A DNA stretch of 64,000 nt from Pogona vitticeps (taxonomy: Eukaryota > Chordata > Lepidosauria > Squamata > Agamidae): positions 98,529,501-98,593,500 of the forward strand of contig NC_135785.1 of the NCBI RefSeq assembly GCF_051106095.1, read 5' to 3'. Position numbers and translations under genes: made by a program. Within the stretch, counting starts at the first letter, position 1. The number at the start of each line of letters is the position of its first letter. Under the pieces are notes generated by a model, which was not told the origin of the DNA, searched no databases, and saw only the letters and a program-made list of their open reading frames with translations. Shown piece by piece: positions 24,628 to 35,318 of this stretch.

Positions 24628-24745
24628 AATTAGAGGTTATGTTGACCAGGTCCCAAGCTGTTTAGGGCTTTAAAGATAAAACCCAACATTTTGAATGGGA
24701 CCAGTAGACAATTCGCAACCAGCACAGGCTTTTCAGTGTTGAGAA
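24628..24745 (-). repeat. Reptile interspersed repeat, right part
   Basis: The text 'agctgtttagggctttaaag' and 'attttgaatgggaccagtag' continues the repeat that starts at 23506. The two halves are separated by the L2 tail and an unassigned block. Confidence 0.55.
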
Positions 24746-25064
24746 CATAGGATCATGATACTGGACGTATTGCACCAACTGAAGATGCCAGACCCCCCCC
24801 CCCAAAAAAGTCCATGCTTTGAAAACTTTCAAAATATCTCATATTACTACACGCCTACCAAGATCTCCCCTTCTTCCCACCCAAACAGTCTTGAAGGCTG
24901 GACTGAACTGACAGATTGGTTAATTTCACATTTTGCAGTACTTTAAATTCTATTCTATCCCTTCCCACCGCTTGTTCTCTGTGCCTGGTGAGTTTTCCTC
25001 TCCCACAACAGGTGTGCTCTCTAAGCATGTATTGTTTTTGTTATGTGTCGAAAAATAGCAATGT
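24746..25064. other. No recognised feature
   Basis: Contains a C run and A run at about 24794-24808; otherwise nothing recognised. Confidence 0.45.
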
Positions 25065-25200
25065 TAACAAGGCTTTCAGAGTAAGTGAGATATTTAAGGA
25101 GTGGTCTTACAAGTTCCACTCCTGCAGTGAGTCTCTATGGCTTGAACCCTGGTCGCCAGAGACCTAGTCTGTCACTCTGTCCACTACACTACATTATGTA
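25065..25200 (-). repeat. tRNA-headed SINE (type B), reversed
   Basis: On + it reads 'gagatatttaaggagtggtc', then 'ggcttgaaccctggtcgcca' and 'tagtctgtcactctgtccac', the reversed body and tRNA-like head of the type B SINE seen in forward orientation at 40117-40295. Confidence 0.75.
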
Positions 25201-26515
25201 CTGTGGTGTCCATACTTGTTGATGATTAACATCCAAACTGGTTCAAAACTTTTACTGTCCAAAGCAGTTATTGAAGGAGCTTTTACCTTTAAATTAAATA
25301 AATAAAATGAACCAAGAGTATAACTGCATCCTTCAGAAAAAGCCAATTTCCAAAGTAGCCTGATTTTTCTATGGTGCCACTTAGAGATCCATAACTGAGG
25401 GTTCTTGTTGTTCTTGTTTTTTTATATTGCTCAACTGGAGTGGGCTGGAGTGGGCCAAACAGAGTTGCTGATTGTTTATAACAGTTTTATCTTGCCATGG
25501 TCTATGACTGGTGCAATAAATAAGTACTGTACTGTATTATCAATAGTCGCTTAAAGACAGGTAGATGTCCAGTGTGGCATTTGGTGCAAACCCTGCATCC
25601 AAATGATACAGTATTGCACTTTAAGTGGCCCTATTTAGTCTGGCTCCTTTAAAACACAAGAAAAAAACCTCTCTGTCCTTTGCCCTTGAAGTTTGTTCTG
25701 AAACAGATTTCTCTCTGTTGCTATTTCTGATGACGGATTTGTGTAGAAATTCTCCTGTTTTTCATGGATTTGTAGCAAGATTTTCTTAAACCACAATAAT
25801 ACTCAATATGATGAAAAAAAGAAAATTAACAGCTTCAGATTGGTATCCAAGATCAACCTGCTACAAGACAAACCCAACAAAGAGAATGATAGCTCTCAAA
25901 GTTTGTTAAACAATTATCACTTAACTATTGAGATAATCAACATGAAAGCACATTTTATATTTCTATTGCATTCCACATCTTCTTTGTCAGCGTACCACCA
26001 CAGCATGTTGATGAATACATCTGTCTTCTGAGATTGGACTCAATATACATTATGAAGTGGGTTGGAGCCACAATACTATCTGTAAAATAAAACTTGTCAT
26101 ACAGTGTTACAAGACTCTCTTGCTTTTCCACAATCTTAGGTATCAATTGTGAGTTGTGTGTTGTGCACGTATCTGCATTTAAGACTCCACATTCCTTAAT
26201 AAACCCCAGAAAAGCAATTTTCAGAAATTATTAGAACCCCCTTCTATCTCCTTTAATAATAATAATGTTTCACTGTGGATTCCATTGTTACTTCTTCATA
26301 GATATCAGGTTTTGCCTGTTGTTGCAAATATCTTACTGGATTTCCCCCCATTTTTTCAGTGTACTGTAAACAAAGAGCATCTTCCTAATCCCCAGAATCC
26401 CCTACTCTGCCCATCTATTGAAGGTGCAGAAGTTCTGTTCTCTTTTGCATTTGGCTGCTCTTTGTTGAGATCTGCAATTATTGCCTAGAAGCCTGCCTGA
26501 AAAGTAGTCTTTGTT
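25201..26515. other. No recognised feature
   Basis: AT-rich sequence without recognisable repeat or coding signal. Confidence 0.45.
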
Positions 26516-26665
26516 CAATAATGGAAGGGCAAGAGGGAGGAGGCCAACTTGGCTTCTTGGGGCAGCACATTCCAAAGCCTGGGAATAGCCACTGAGAAGG
26601 CCCTCTCTCATGACTTCACCAAATGAGGTTGGGAAGCTGGTGGAGCCGAGAGAAAGGCCTCCTCA
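26516..26665 (-). repeat. Reptile interspersed repeat fragment
   Basis: The text 'cacattccaaagcctgggaa' and 'ccactgagaaggccctctct' belongs to the same kind of repeat as at 23506 and 24628. Its orientation is inferred from those copies. Confidence 0.5.
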
Positions 26666-28029
26666 GAATATCTGTTACAGCTATCCAATTTCAATCAACT
26701 CCTTCTTTATTTAATTGCCAGCAGTGAACTGGCAACACTACGTCTTAATATTTCTCAGCAACAGTGAACTGGCAGTAACAAGTATCCAAGTGCTGGAGTA
26801 AAAAAAATAGATAAGGGAAGCAAATATTGACTGAGGAAAGGATGAGACAAAATGGTCAGAAGACTCACTGGCCAATGTAATTTCATCACAGTTGTTGCTT
26901 TTGTTGATGCTGTCACTTTGTCCTTCCTTTGTTAGAGTCTGGGATCCTTAATAATGTCATTGGCTAGATCTACATGTGGCACATGTTGTTCAGAAGAAGC
27001 ATGTCCATAGGGTACTTCATGTACAGTTATATCACTGCTCAGAAAGATTCTGGGCCTGACCCAAGCACTGATTTAAAGGACTTTTCTGTCTGGTTTATAC
27101 AGTAGAACTTAAAACAGTTGCATAGTATAAAAGAATTATACCGTTGACTTGAAAAAGACCAATGGTGGAAAGGGCAGAGCTAAAGGAGTGCACTTTAAAA
27201 TCAGAAGGCTGAATCTGCAAGGTGGTAAGAGAGATAGATGCCTTGAGGGAATGTTATTAGTGTGAGGTTCTAACAAGGTATTATGTTAAATGTTTCCTGT
27301 GAGTCAGTGTGAGAAATAAACAGAGGTCTCATCGACACCGTGATGTTCTTCCTGATTATTATGGGGTTGTTCTGGGTAGTTCTGGTATTCTTTGTTGCAG
27401 ATCTGAATAGGTCATCTCGGTATTAGCATCTACACATGGGGCAGGAGTATTTGCTGGTGAGTACATTGGGATGCTTTGGGCCTTATCCTGGTACTGCTTG
27501 TCCACACATATCCAGAATTGCCACGCCTTTTACCCAAATAAACAATATAGCATGGAATTATTACATGACAATTTTAAACCCGCATGCTTTAGATATGGTG
27601 TGCCACATCTTGTAAGTACTTCTTTTTTTCTTTCACATGTTCATTGTTGACCTGAAGAACAATTAGAGATAAACATGTAGTGCCAATTCTCTATTTATTT
27701 GTTTCCAATTAATTCGCTGCAGAATCAACTTAAGAGAGAATATTAAGCAGAGCCCTTGATGGTGTAGGCACATAACTTCAAAAAGGAAATGTTGTAAGTA
27801 GAATTCTCATAACTCTGTTTGCAATATTATAATGCTTCCAGTCAACAATTTTGCAGACAAAGCTTCTCTTACAGTTAAGAGATACTGTAATAATTATTTG
27901 CAAATAGTATTCTGAATTAACAGGTGTGGATGGGAGACTGCGAGTAGACATTCAACCACCGTATTCACTACTGACAGGGTATTACCACTCGCTGCAAGCA
28001 TGTTCTAAGAAATTTTTAATTCAACTGCA
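26666..28029. other. No recognised feature
   Basis: AT-rich unique-looking sequence. The part around 27540-27760 is free of obvious repeats. Confidence 0.4.
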
Positions 28030-28470
28030 CTTTAGGGGCGGGGAAAAGCCACACTGTGAAAAATGTCAGGAAAGCTCTCATGAACTTTGTAGGTTTTACT
28101 CTCCATGCTTTTCATTCTTAGGAATGCTCTGGAAAAAGTTAAAGCATATGGCCAAATGTCTGGAAGTCTAATTTCTAAAAACATGCATTCACCACCATGT
28201 GCACTTAGGAGAATGCACATTGTCCACATTGTTAAAAAACGCCAGGAAGTGGGGCAGAAAACAGCATGTCCTTTTCACCAACGTCAAGGTTCCCCACTGT
28301 CTTTTATTTCTGAACTGCCTTTCAGTGTTGCTGCCTTTCAGTGTTGACCATGGAGCTCATTGTTCAATAGCAGCAGGAAAGAGTGTCAAAGCTGGCGAAG
28401 ATTGTAGAACATATAAGCCTGAAAAATCTTTCAGCTGTGACTGTGACTGCAACTACAGTCACAAATGAAA
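28030..28470 (+). pseudogene. Decayed C2H2 zinc-finger gene fragment
   Basis: Two short islands resemble C2H2 zinc-finger coding sequence. At 28036 the frame reads G-G-E-K-P-H-C-E-K-C-Q-E-S-S, close to the TGEKP linker followed by the two-cysteine half of a finger. At 28407-28466 it reads Y-K-P-E-K-S-F-S-C-D-C-D-C-N-Y-S-H-K. In between, 'caccaccatgtgcacttagg' could be a worn H-x3-H followed by the next linker. No complete C-x2-C...H-x3-H unit survives, and the frames do not join. C2H2 finger genes are DNA-binding repressors in the nucleus and often leave such relics. Chance similarity is possible. Confidence 0.4.
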
Positions 28471-28743
28471 TACCACAGGATTTGCTGCATTTATAAAATG
28501 TCTGAATTCAAAGTGTTGGTGTTGTTTTTGTTTTGTTTTTTGTTTTACTGACCATATGATGCAACGGCTGATGTTCATGACACACAAATCGAGCAATATC
28601 AGAGAGCTACACACCCCTCATTCTATTGCTTTGGGGATTGTAATTCTCACTATCCCACATAACTGGTCCTGGAGAACTCTTCATAGAGACAAAAGATGCA
28701 CCAATGCCAAAGGCAATGAGACTAGTTCTGTATCATCTCAACT
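28471..28743. other. No recognised feature
   Basis: Short stretch with a G/T-rich patch near 28518-28545. Confidence 0.45.
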
Positions 28744-28754
28744 TCTCTGAAATA

Positions 28755-29063
28755 ATGGTTGTTGTGGGTTTTTGGGGCTCTTTGGCCATGTTCTGAAGGT
28801 TGTTCTTCCTAACGTTTCACCAGTCTCTGTGGCCGGCATCTTCAGAGGACAGCACTCTGTGCTCTGGTATAGTTGGCTTGGGAGTGGAGTGTTTGAACAC
28901 CATTTCCCATCTCCGGGGGAAGGTGTTAAGAAAGGCAGATGCCTAAATACTCCACTCCCAAGCAAACTACACCAGAGCACAGAGTGCTGTCCTCTGAAGA
29001 TGCCGGCCACAGAGACTGGTGAAACAACCTTCAGAACACGTCCAAAAAACCCACAACAACCAT
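28755..29063. mobile_element. Palindromic Penelope-like insert with 11-bp target duplication
   Basis: The two ends are inverted copies starting ATGGTTGTTGTGGGTTTTT, continuing through 'gtttcaccagtctctgtggc' and 'gcatcttcagaggacagcac'. The arms extend for about 130 bases each. The insert is flanked by the perfect direct repeat TCTCTGAAATA (28744-28754 and 29064-29074). The arm sequence is the same as the 3' end of the Penelope-like copy at 52492, so two 3' ends are joined tail-out. The central part includes 'ggtgttaagaaaggcagatg', which recurs at 29494-29556. Confidence 0.8.
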
Positions 29064-29493
29064 TCTCTGAAATAGTTATACAGTATCTGTATTCCTCTGA
29101 GTCATCCTTTGGAGGTCATGGCTGAAATTACACTGGAACATGGTTCTTGCTGGGTCAAGTCATAAGTTTGTTCATTTTGCCACCATGCTACATAAGCAGT
29201 GCCCACGTTTCTCACCACTGCTGTCTTTGGTAGCTTGTCTTTACTCTCAAGTGACACTGGCCTGCAATGGGAACAATAACCAAAACTTCTTTTCCTAGTT
29301 TGTTTCCTTGAAATTCTAATTTTACTTCACCCAGCAAACAAAGTCAGAAAGAAGGAACAAGTGAAAACACCCTGTAAGAAGATTACACAGTATCAAGGAA
29401 TCCTATTTATAGCCAGTTTCCTTCAGGGAGACTTACCTATTATCAAGGTACATTCACAGGCATGGCAGATGAATAGAAAACAGCTCCTGTAAA

Positions 29494-29556
29494 CTGAACA
29501 CCATTCCCCATCTCTGGGGGAAGGTGTTAAGAAAGGAAGATGTTTTAATACTGGCT
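29494..29556. repeat. Partial copy of the Penelope palindrome centre
   Basis: 'gaacaccattccccatctct' and 'aggtgttaagaaaggaagat' repeat, with small differences, the centre of the palindrome at about 28908-28950. Flanking sequence is unrelated. It could be a separate truncated insertion. Confidence 0.65.
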
Positions 29557-30217
29557 AAGCTGCATGTGAGAAGAGGTGGGCGGGGGAGAGAAATGGCAAA
29601 AGACATGGATTTATCCATAATTACACAGACTGACTTGTTCTGGCCAGTTGCCTTAGGCACTATGAGCTCGGTTTGCTAGGCAAAGAACAATGTCACATTC
29701 AATATCCTTTTCTGTCCCCCTACCAACATTATGAATGGGCTGAATGCCTAGATATACCACAGAGTTTAAATAATTTAAAAAAGTTTTCATCATCACACAC
29801 TATTCAAAATAAGAGGGGTACAGAAAATAAGAGTTCAAGAGAAAAATGAATAAAAGAGAAAAAGAAAAAGCATACACCTGAAAACCACCTTTTCATTTGT
29901 ATGTCCTTCTCTTTGATGTTTATGAGTTATGTTATGTTTCAAGGATGCAATCCTTTACATGTACCTCCTGGCTGAGAAGTTCAGACCCCCTTCCAAATAT
30001 TATTTTAGAAATTGCTCAGAAAGTTCACTTGTGCCCTCTAGGGGGCATAGGAGGTTATTTTGTCATATTATGTAGGGTTACCCCATTAAATCTTTTAGAA
30101 AGAGAAATACTGGTGGGGGGGGAGGATGGAGTAGGGGGACGTGGCTCTGCAAAACCCAGGAGTGGTTGTGTGTTACTCTCAGATTTCTGAAAGTTGCCCA
30201 GGCTGCTGGTCTAAGTA

Positions 30218-30272
30218 CCAGCAAGCACAACGGGTCTTACTTGAGAGTAAATATGCATAAGATTGCACTACG
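30218..30272. repeat. Short 'AGTAAGTCCCATTGA'-type repeat
   Basis: Contains 'acgggtcttacttgagagta' and 'gcataagattgcacta', a diverged copy of a short reptile repeat with a palindromic core. Better copies lie at 38555 and 39335. Confidence 0.45.
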
Positions 30273-30299
30273 ATGAGGGATTACTGAAAATGTATGAAA

Positions 30300-30535
30300 A
30301 GGTAGCTGAGTTAGTTTGTGCTACCATATCAGGCAAAACCAGAAGAAAAACAAAGAAAAGAACACGAAAAGTTTGTGGCACCTTAAAGACTAACTGCTAC
30401 ATTTTAATGCGAGCTTTAGATGTCTGAGAAAATGGTCTTGTCCAGAAAAGCTCATATTAAAATAAAGCAGTTAGTCTTTAAGGTACTGCAGTGTTTTTGT
30501 CTTCTTTATTTTTTAAGTTTTCTTTTGTATTTGCC
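30300..30535. repeat. Fold-back element, copy 1
   Basis: The left arm has 'gtggcaccttaaagactaac' and 'attttaatgcgagcttt'; the right arm has 'aaaagctcatattaaaataa' and 'cagttagtctttaaggtact' in inverse orientation, with a centre of about 40 bases. The outer flank 'gttagtttgtgctaccatat' is also shared with the copies at 43475 and 49300. The family is widespread in reptiles; its class is not certain. Confidence 0.75.
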
Positions 30536-31359
30536 TAAAAATCTATGAGTTTCTTTTACAGTAATACGTAGGAGTGCCTGCCTAGGTAACCAGGAACCAG
30601 GACCTTGACTCCCCCCTCTGCCTTTGGATGAGAATCCAGCTGAGATCACCCAAAATGTCTATGGGTTACATACCCTCCCCTGGCCTAATCTTGAGCAAGC
30701 TGCACAATTCTAGAGCAAGACTGGAAGGAGGAACTCATAAACCTCTTCTTATACTTTGCATCTTGAAAACCCTAGCCAGGTAGCATATAATTAACTAAAA
30801 TCTGATTGACTTACAAATACACTGTATGCACACATGGAAGAAGAGCCTGGGCCATGGGCAGACAGTACTAAACTATATAGCTGTGCCTGTTTGCCAACGT
30901 CTAATAAAATGCTGAAACAGGACCTAAAATGCAAAACCAGAATCTGATTCCTTGACTAGATTTCACCTCCTGGCTGCTCATTCTCTCTCGCTCTTGTTGA
31001 TCCCATTCTTAAACTATATTTAGGTCTCAAGAAAGCAGCAACTATACAGTATGAGGCAGATGTGAGATTTATGCACTTGATAGATACAGTTTCTACCTTG
31101 TAGGTGAGGGCGTTAGGGAAAGGACAAGTTAAATTCGTGCTGTGCAGGTCCAACCGTGGTATACTCAAGTCAAACAAACCAGACCTGTCCTCATTCCCCA
31201 CATCCTATGTAGCACCAATGGCAACATGGGGAAGCGAAGCCACACATATTGTAATATAGAAAGAAACAGATTGAACAAATCAAGAAAATCTTATTTATAA
31301 GAATTTTGATGGATACATTTGAAGGCCTGTTAGTTCCTCATTAGAGGAATGGTTATTTT
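30536..31359. other. No recognised feature
   Basis: Unique-looking sequence; no support for any of the short open frames. Confidence 0.45.
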
Positions 31360-31474
31360 TGAAGGCTTTCACGGCCACAATCTGATGGTTGTTGTAGGTT
31401 TTTTGGGCTGTTTGGTTGAAAAACCTCCAGGACACGACCAAACAGCCCAAAAAACCTACAACAACCACTGTATA
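31360..31474. mobile_element. Small palindromic Penelope-like insert
   Basis: Arms starting ATGGTTGTTGTAGGTTTTTT (31385) and ending in its complement (31468) surround a 16-base centre. The preceding 'gaaggctttcacggccacaa' is part of the same family. A direct repeat GTTATTTT flanks it at 31352-31359 and 31475-31482. It shares its arm sequence with the inserts at 28755 and 52492. Confidence 0.7.
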
Positions 31475-31499
31475 GTTATTTTATTTATTTTATCTATTA

Positions 31500-31725
31500 T
31501 ATAAATTCCCTGTTCTCCAACAATCTCAAGGCAGCATGCATGGCTCCCTTCCTTACTTGTTCATTCTTACAATGAGCTTGTGAGGGAGGTCAAGCTGAGA
31601 GAGTACGATTGGCTAGAAGTAACCTAGTGAGATTCATGCCTGATTGGGATTTGAACTCAAGTCCCTGGGTATTCATCCAGCACTGCATTCACTACACCTC
31701 ATTGCTACTCTTCATTGGTTTCAGG
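31500..31725 (-). repeat. tRNA-headed SINE, reversed
   Basis: On + it reads 'aatctcaaggcagcatgcat', 'ttgtgagggaggtcaagctg', 'gatttgaactcaagtccctg' and 'cagcactgcattcactacac', the reversed body and tRNA-like head of a common squamate SINE. Confidence 0.75.
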
Positions 31726-34009
31726 AAGGTAGGATATTTAAAAAACACTTTCATACAGTTCACAACATCTGGGGGACTAGCATGTGGCTGTAACATTGGA
31801 CATTCACTGTGCCAAAGGATTATCTATTATCATACTTCCAAAACAACAACGAAAGTATTGTGGCTGAAACCTCAGTCAAAATATACCAGCGCTCCTCTGG
31901 GGGAAAGATATATAGAACACATAGAACATTTATGAACTGATAAAGGACTAAGGAACAAATTAAGGAGGAAAGCTTCAGCTCCTTGGCTAGTGAAGTAAAT
32001 AGATCATTTTCAGTGACAAGCCTCCTTCCGAGTCAGCACTTTAATGCTCACTGATTTACTCTTCTGATCTTAATAGCCTGGGATATTTGACAATATTGCT
32101 ATAGAAGGGAACATTATCTTTTTGGCTAATAGCTCTCCCCCCCAAACAACAAAGCGTCTGAGAAAGTGGCAGTGTTACATCCTCCTTGATACTCGAGCCC
32201 AGGAGCAAATATATTGTCCTAGGTAGACTATACCAGCTTGTAGCTAGCAAAGGTACAGTGACATTCTATATAAGCAACGGGGGCAAATATATTTTCCAAA
32301 TTAGTGTTAGAACAGAAACACAATCTAGTTCTTTGGAAGACAACCACAAAAACGGTTTGAAACATATAGCTATGTAAGGCAGAAATCCACAAGGAAGTAG
32401 AGTAGAACAATAATTAATACTTGACTGGTTTACTTTCTTTTCATAGCACCACCAAACCTTCCAGCCTGTTGGCACACACCATCCACACAATCAGCAATCA
32501 ACTTGAACTGGAGGAGGTATGGAGCCAGTGCAACCACCCTCTTGTCTTTTCTGGTATCTCTATGCACAATGGTACTCTCTAACAGGATTTTTTTCCTCCC
32601 CTCCTTCTCACTCTGAAGTCACTTCCTGTTTGTTCTTGACAACTTCAGATATATATTAATCCCTGCTGTCAGCAGATCCTTTATACATGGAATCTAGCTG
32701 AAGGGATTTCTGTAAACCACTTTACACATCCTATTCTCCTGCACCCTCTGTGAATTACTTTCCTGAAATATATACTAAATACAATCAAACTTACTTTTTG
32801 TGTTTTGTTTGTTTGTCTCATTATCGGTGGTGTGTTGCTTCTTTTTTTTACCAATGTATAACTGACCACTTGGTGGCCATGAAACCCACCATACATTTTT
32901 CAAATCCTTTGTCAAGTGCAGAGGACTTAGGTCAAATGAGGATGGTCCAGTCTTTGTGCAAAAATCCTAGAGGCTCGCAGAATTCTTATTGCTCTTCTCA
33001 GTGTCTCCAGTGCTTGGTGCAAAGTGAAGTTAAGCCCCATTCACATCCTGTTCCATTGAACACTTGCTGATTTTCTAAGTATGGCTTGTCTTGATGGAAC
33101 AGTGTCATAATTATCCGGGTGTTACTTGTGCAGCATGTCCTCTGTCCTGTTCTGGGAGGAAAACTAACAGGTGTAATGCAAAACAATATTAAATAGAAAA
33201 CTAAGTTTAAATCTGATGAAGCAAACTGAAAGACCTGATAAGAATCCTTGACTCCCAATTGACATCACCATGTTGTACCCGTGTAGAAAAATCATAGCAA
33301 TACCTCAGAAAAAAGAAAATAAAAGTATAGTTTCTGATTATGTCAATCAATTGTGAGGCATAAAATGGATTTCCCTTTTTCCTTTTTTAATGATAGGGAG
33401 AGTTTTCAAGCATTAACAGAGGGCTGCGGTTTAAAGTGTAGAGCATAATCTCATTACCTGACTGTTTTCTCTCATTAGTTTACTTTACAATGAAATCCAG
33501 CAGGCCTAGAACTCTGAGACCAATAGAAGGTCCTATTCTTGCCATATAAGGTGACCTAAAGATAACCTTACATTGTTAGCTGTCTACTTGAAGTTGCTCA
33601 ATGGGGCGTGATAAACTAGGGATTCTTTAGAGCAAACTGTGAGGTCTCCCTTCAGCTTGCTGTCATCAGGAAGCAGACATGTACCTACAACCCCAGTGAA
33701 GTCAACTGGCTACTGGAAGAAGAAAAATCAGACTTGCTAGCTTATACCATGTGCTGGGATAGACTGTTGGCACTCATGTTGGAATCCTGGAAAAATACAA
33801 TGCCCTTCCATACCATTTTTGCCAAGTGGGAAGTAAACTCTCATTTACAAACTCTGTGTATACCTCATTGCTAAAAGTATCCTTCCCAGTATCTTTCTGC
33901 TTCTTCCCACGTTGCCTCTAGTAGCTGGGCAGATTCCTTCTCCACCTAGAACCACAGCCAGAGCCTCCTTCCCTGTGTGCACTGCTTGGAGACTGCTACC
34001 TGAACCAGT
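31726..34009. other. No recognised gene; possible conserved stretch
   Basis: Contains no repeat I recognise. The AT-rich stretch 33310-33480 (with 'ctgattatgtcaatcaattg' and 'gagcataatctcattacctg') is repeat-free and has the look of a conserved non-coding element, which only alignment could show. Confidence 0.35.
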
Positions 34010-34600
34010 TGGGAGGAATCTTTCAACTTCCCATAAGGAAGAAACCAAGTTTGGCAGTGGCCAATATTGGCAATTATAAGCCCGTCATCAATGTTTCTTT
34101 CCTTAGCAAAGTGGTGGAGAGGGTGGTGGCTGACCACCTCCAGGCTCTTTTGGATGAAACCAATGCCCGGGATCCATTCTAGTTGGGCTTCAGGCCACGC
34201 CACAGTATGGAAACTGCATTGGTCACCCTGTTTGATGACCTGCTGAGGGAGGCTGACAGGGACAAAATGTCTTTGTTGGTCCTCCTCGATATCTCAGCCA
34301 CCTTCGATACTGTCGACCACGGTATTCTCCTGGGGAGGCTCTCCGAGCTGGGAATCGATGGTCTGGCGCTTGCCTGGCTCCAATCCATTTTGGAGGACTG
34401 TCTTTAGAGAGTACAGCTTGGGGAGAGTGTTTCACCCCCATGAGCCTCAATTGTGAGGTTCCGCAGGGCTCGATTATCTCCCCAGTGCTGTTTAATATCT
34501 ACATGAGGCTGCTGGGTGAGGTCATCAGGGGGTGTGGGGCTTATTATATTGTTTTATTTTATTTTTTATTCTTAACCGCCCAGAGTAGACTAACATATAC
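34010..34600 (+). mobile_element. L2-clade LINE reverse transcriptase, internally deleted
   Basis: The frame reads N-Y-K-P-V-I-N-V-S-F-L-S-K-V-V-E-R-V-V-A, then L-G-F-R-P-R-H-S-M-E-T-A-L, then L-L-V-L-L-D-I-S-A-T-F-D-T-V-D-H and I-L-L-G-R-L-S-E-L-G-I. These are L2 reverse transcriptase motifs; the Asp in L-D-I-S is the first catalytic Asp. A shifted frame then gives the G-S-I-I-S-P-x-L-F-N-I-Y-M block. Sequence jumps near 34545 to the 3' region ('ttcttaaccgcccagagtag'), so the second catalytic box and C-terminus are deleted. Stops are present. Confidence 0.88.
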
Positions 34601-35237
34601 ATAAGCAACATAAACATATACATAAGCAAATAATAAGTATCCTTATACTGAAAGCTGCATTAGAACCCCTGCTCTCTGACTTCTATCTCCACAGCCTGAA
34701 ATCTGGTGATAAGTATGTCTGTGAAACAGGATATTTTGGATCAGTGTAATACAAACTGTAGAACACCCTTCTTGTCCTGGGCCTGCCTTGGCCTCTGTCA
34801 TTCCTGACCTTCTGTACAAATGATGAAACACACACATTTCATAGGGGAGACGGTACATATTGATTTCCACAGAGTTACCCTGAGGATTCATTTCTGCAAT
34901 TCTGAACTTTCTTTGATTTTTCATTGCGATTATTGCTTTGGCTGTTCTCTGACAAAAAGTCAGAGATAAGGTATACATATTTTAACTCATAAATACAATT
35001 AAACGCCAATGAACATTGAATTCTGAGGAAAGAGTAGGACTGGGCTGCAGTCTAAAGCACTCAAAAGCTGCTGTGTTTTAATAGCTTTTTAAAGCACCAA
35101 TTAAAAGTCACAAGGTAGTGAGCAAGCTCTGCTCTAAACATTTTGCTGTAAACACATTCCAATGAAATAAAATAATAAAGTGGGTTGTGGCCCATGAAAC
35201 AGTATGCCAGTGAATACATTTCTGAGTTTGTAATGTC

Positions 35238-35318
35238 CACTTACCTAGGAGCAAGCTTTATTACATTCAGTGGGACTTACGTACTTCTGAGTCAACATGC
35301 ACCGGATTGCACTATCAA
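35238..35318. repeat. Short 'AGTAAGTCCCATTGA'-type repeat
   Basis: 'attcagtgggacttacgtac' with 'caccggattgcactatcaat' is one copy of this short reptile repeat. Confidence 0.5.
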
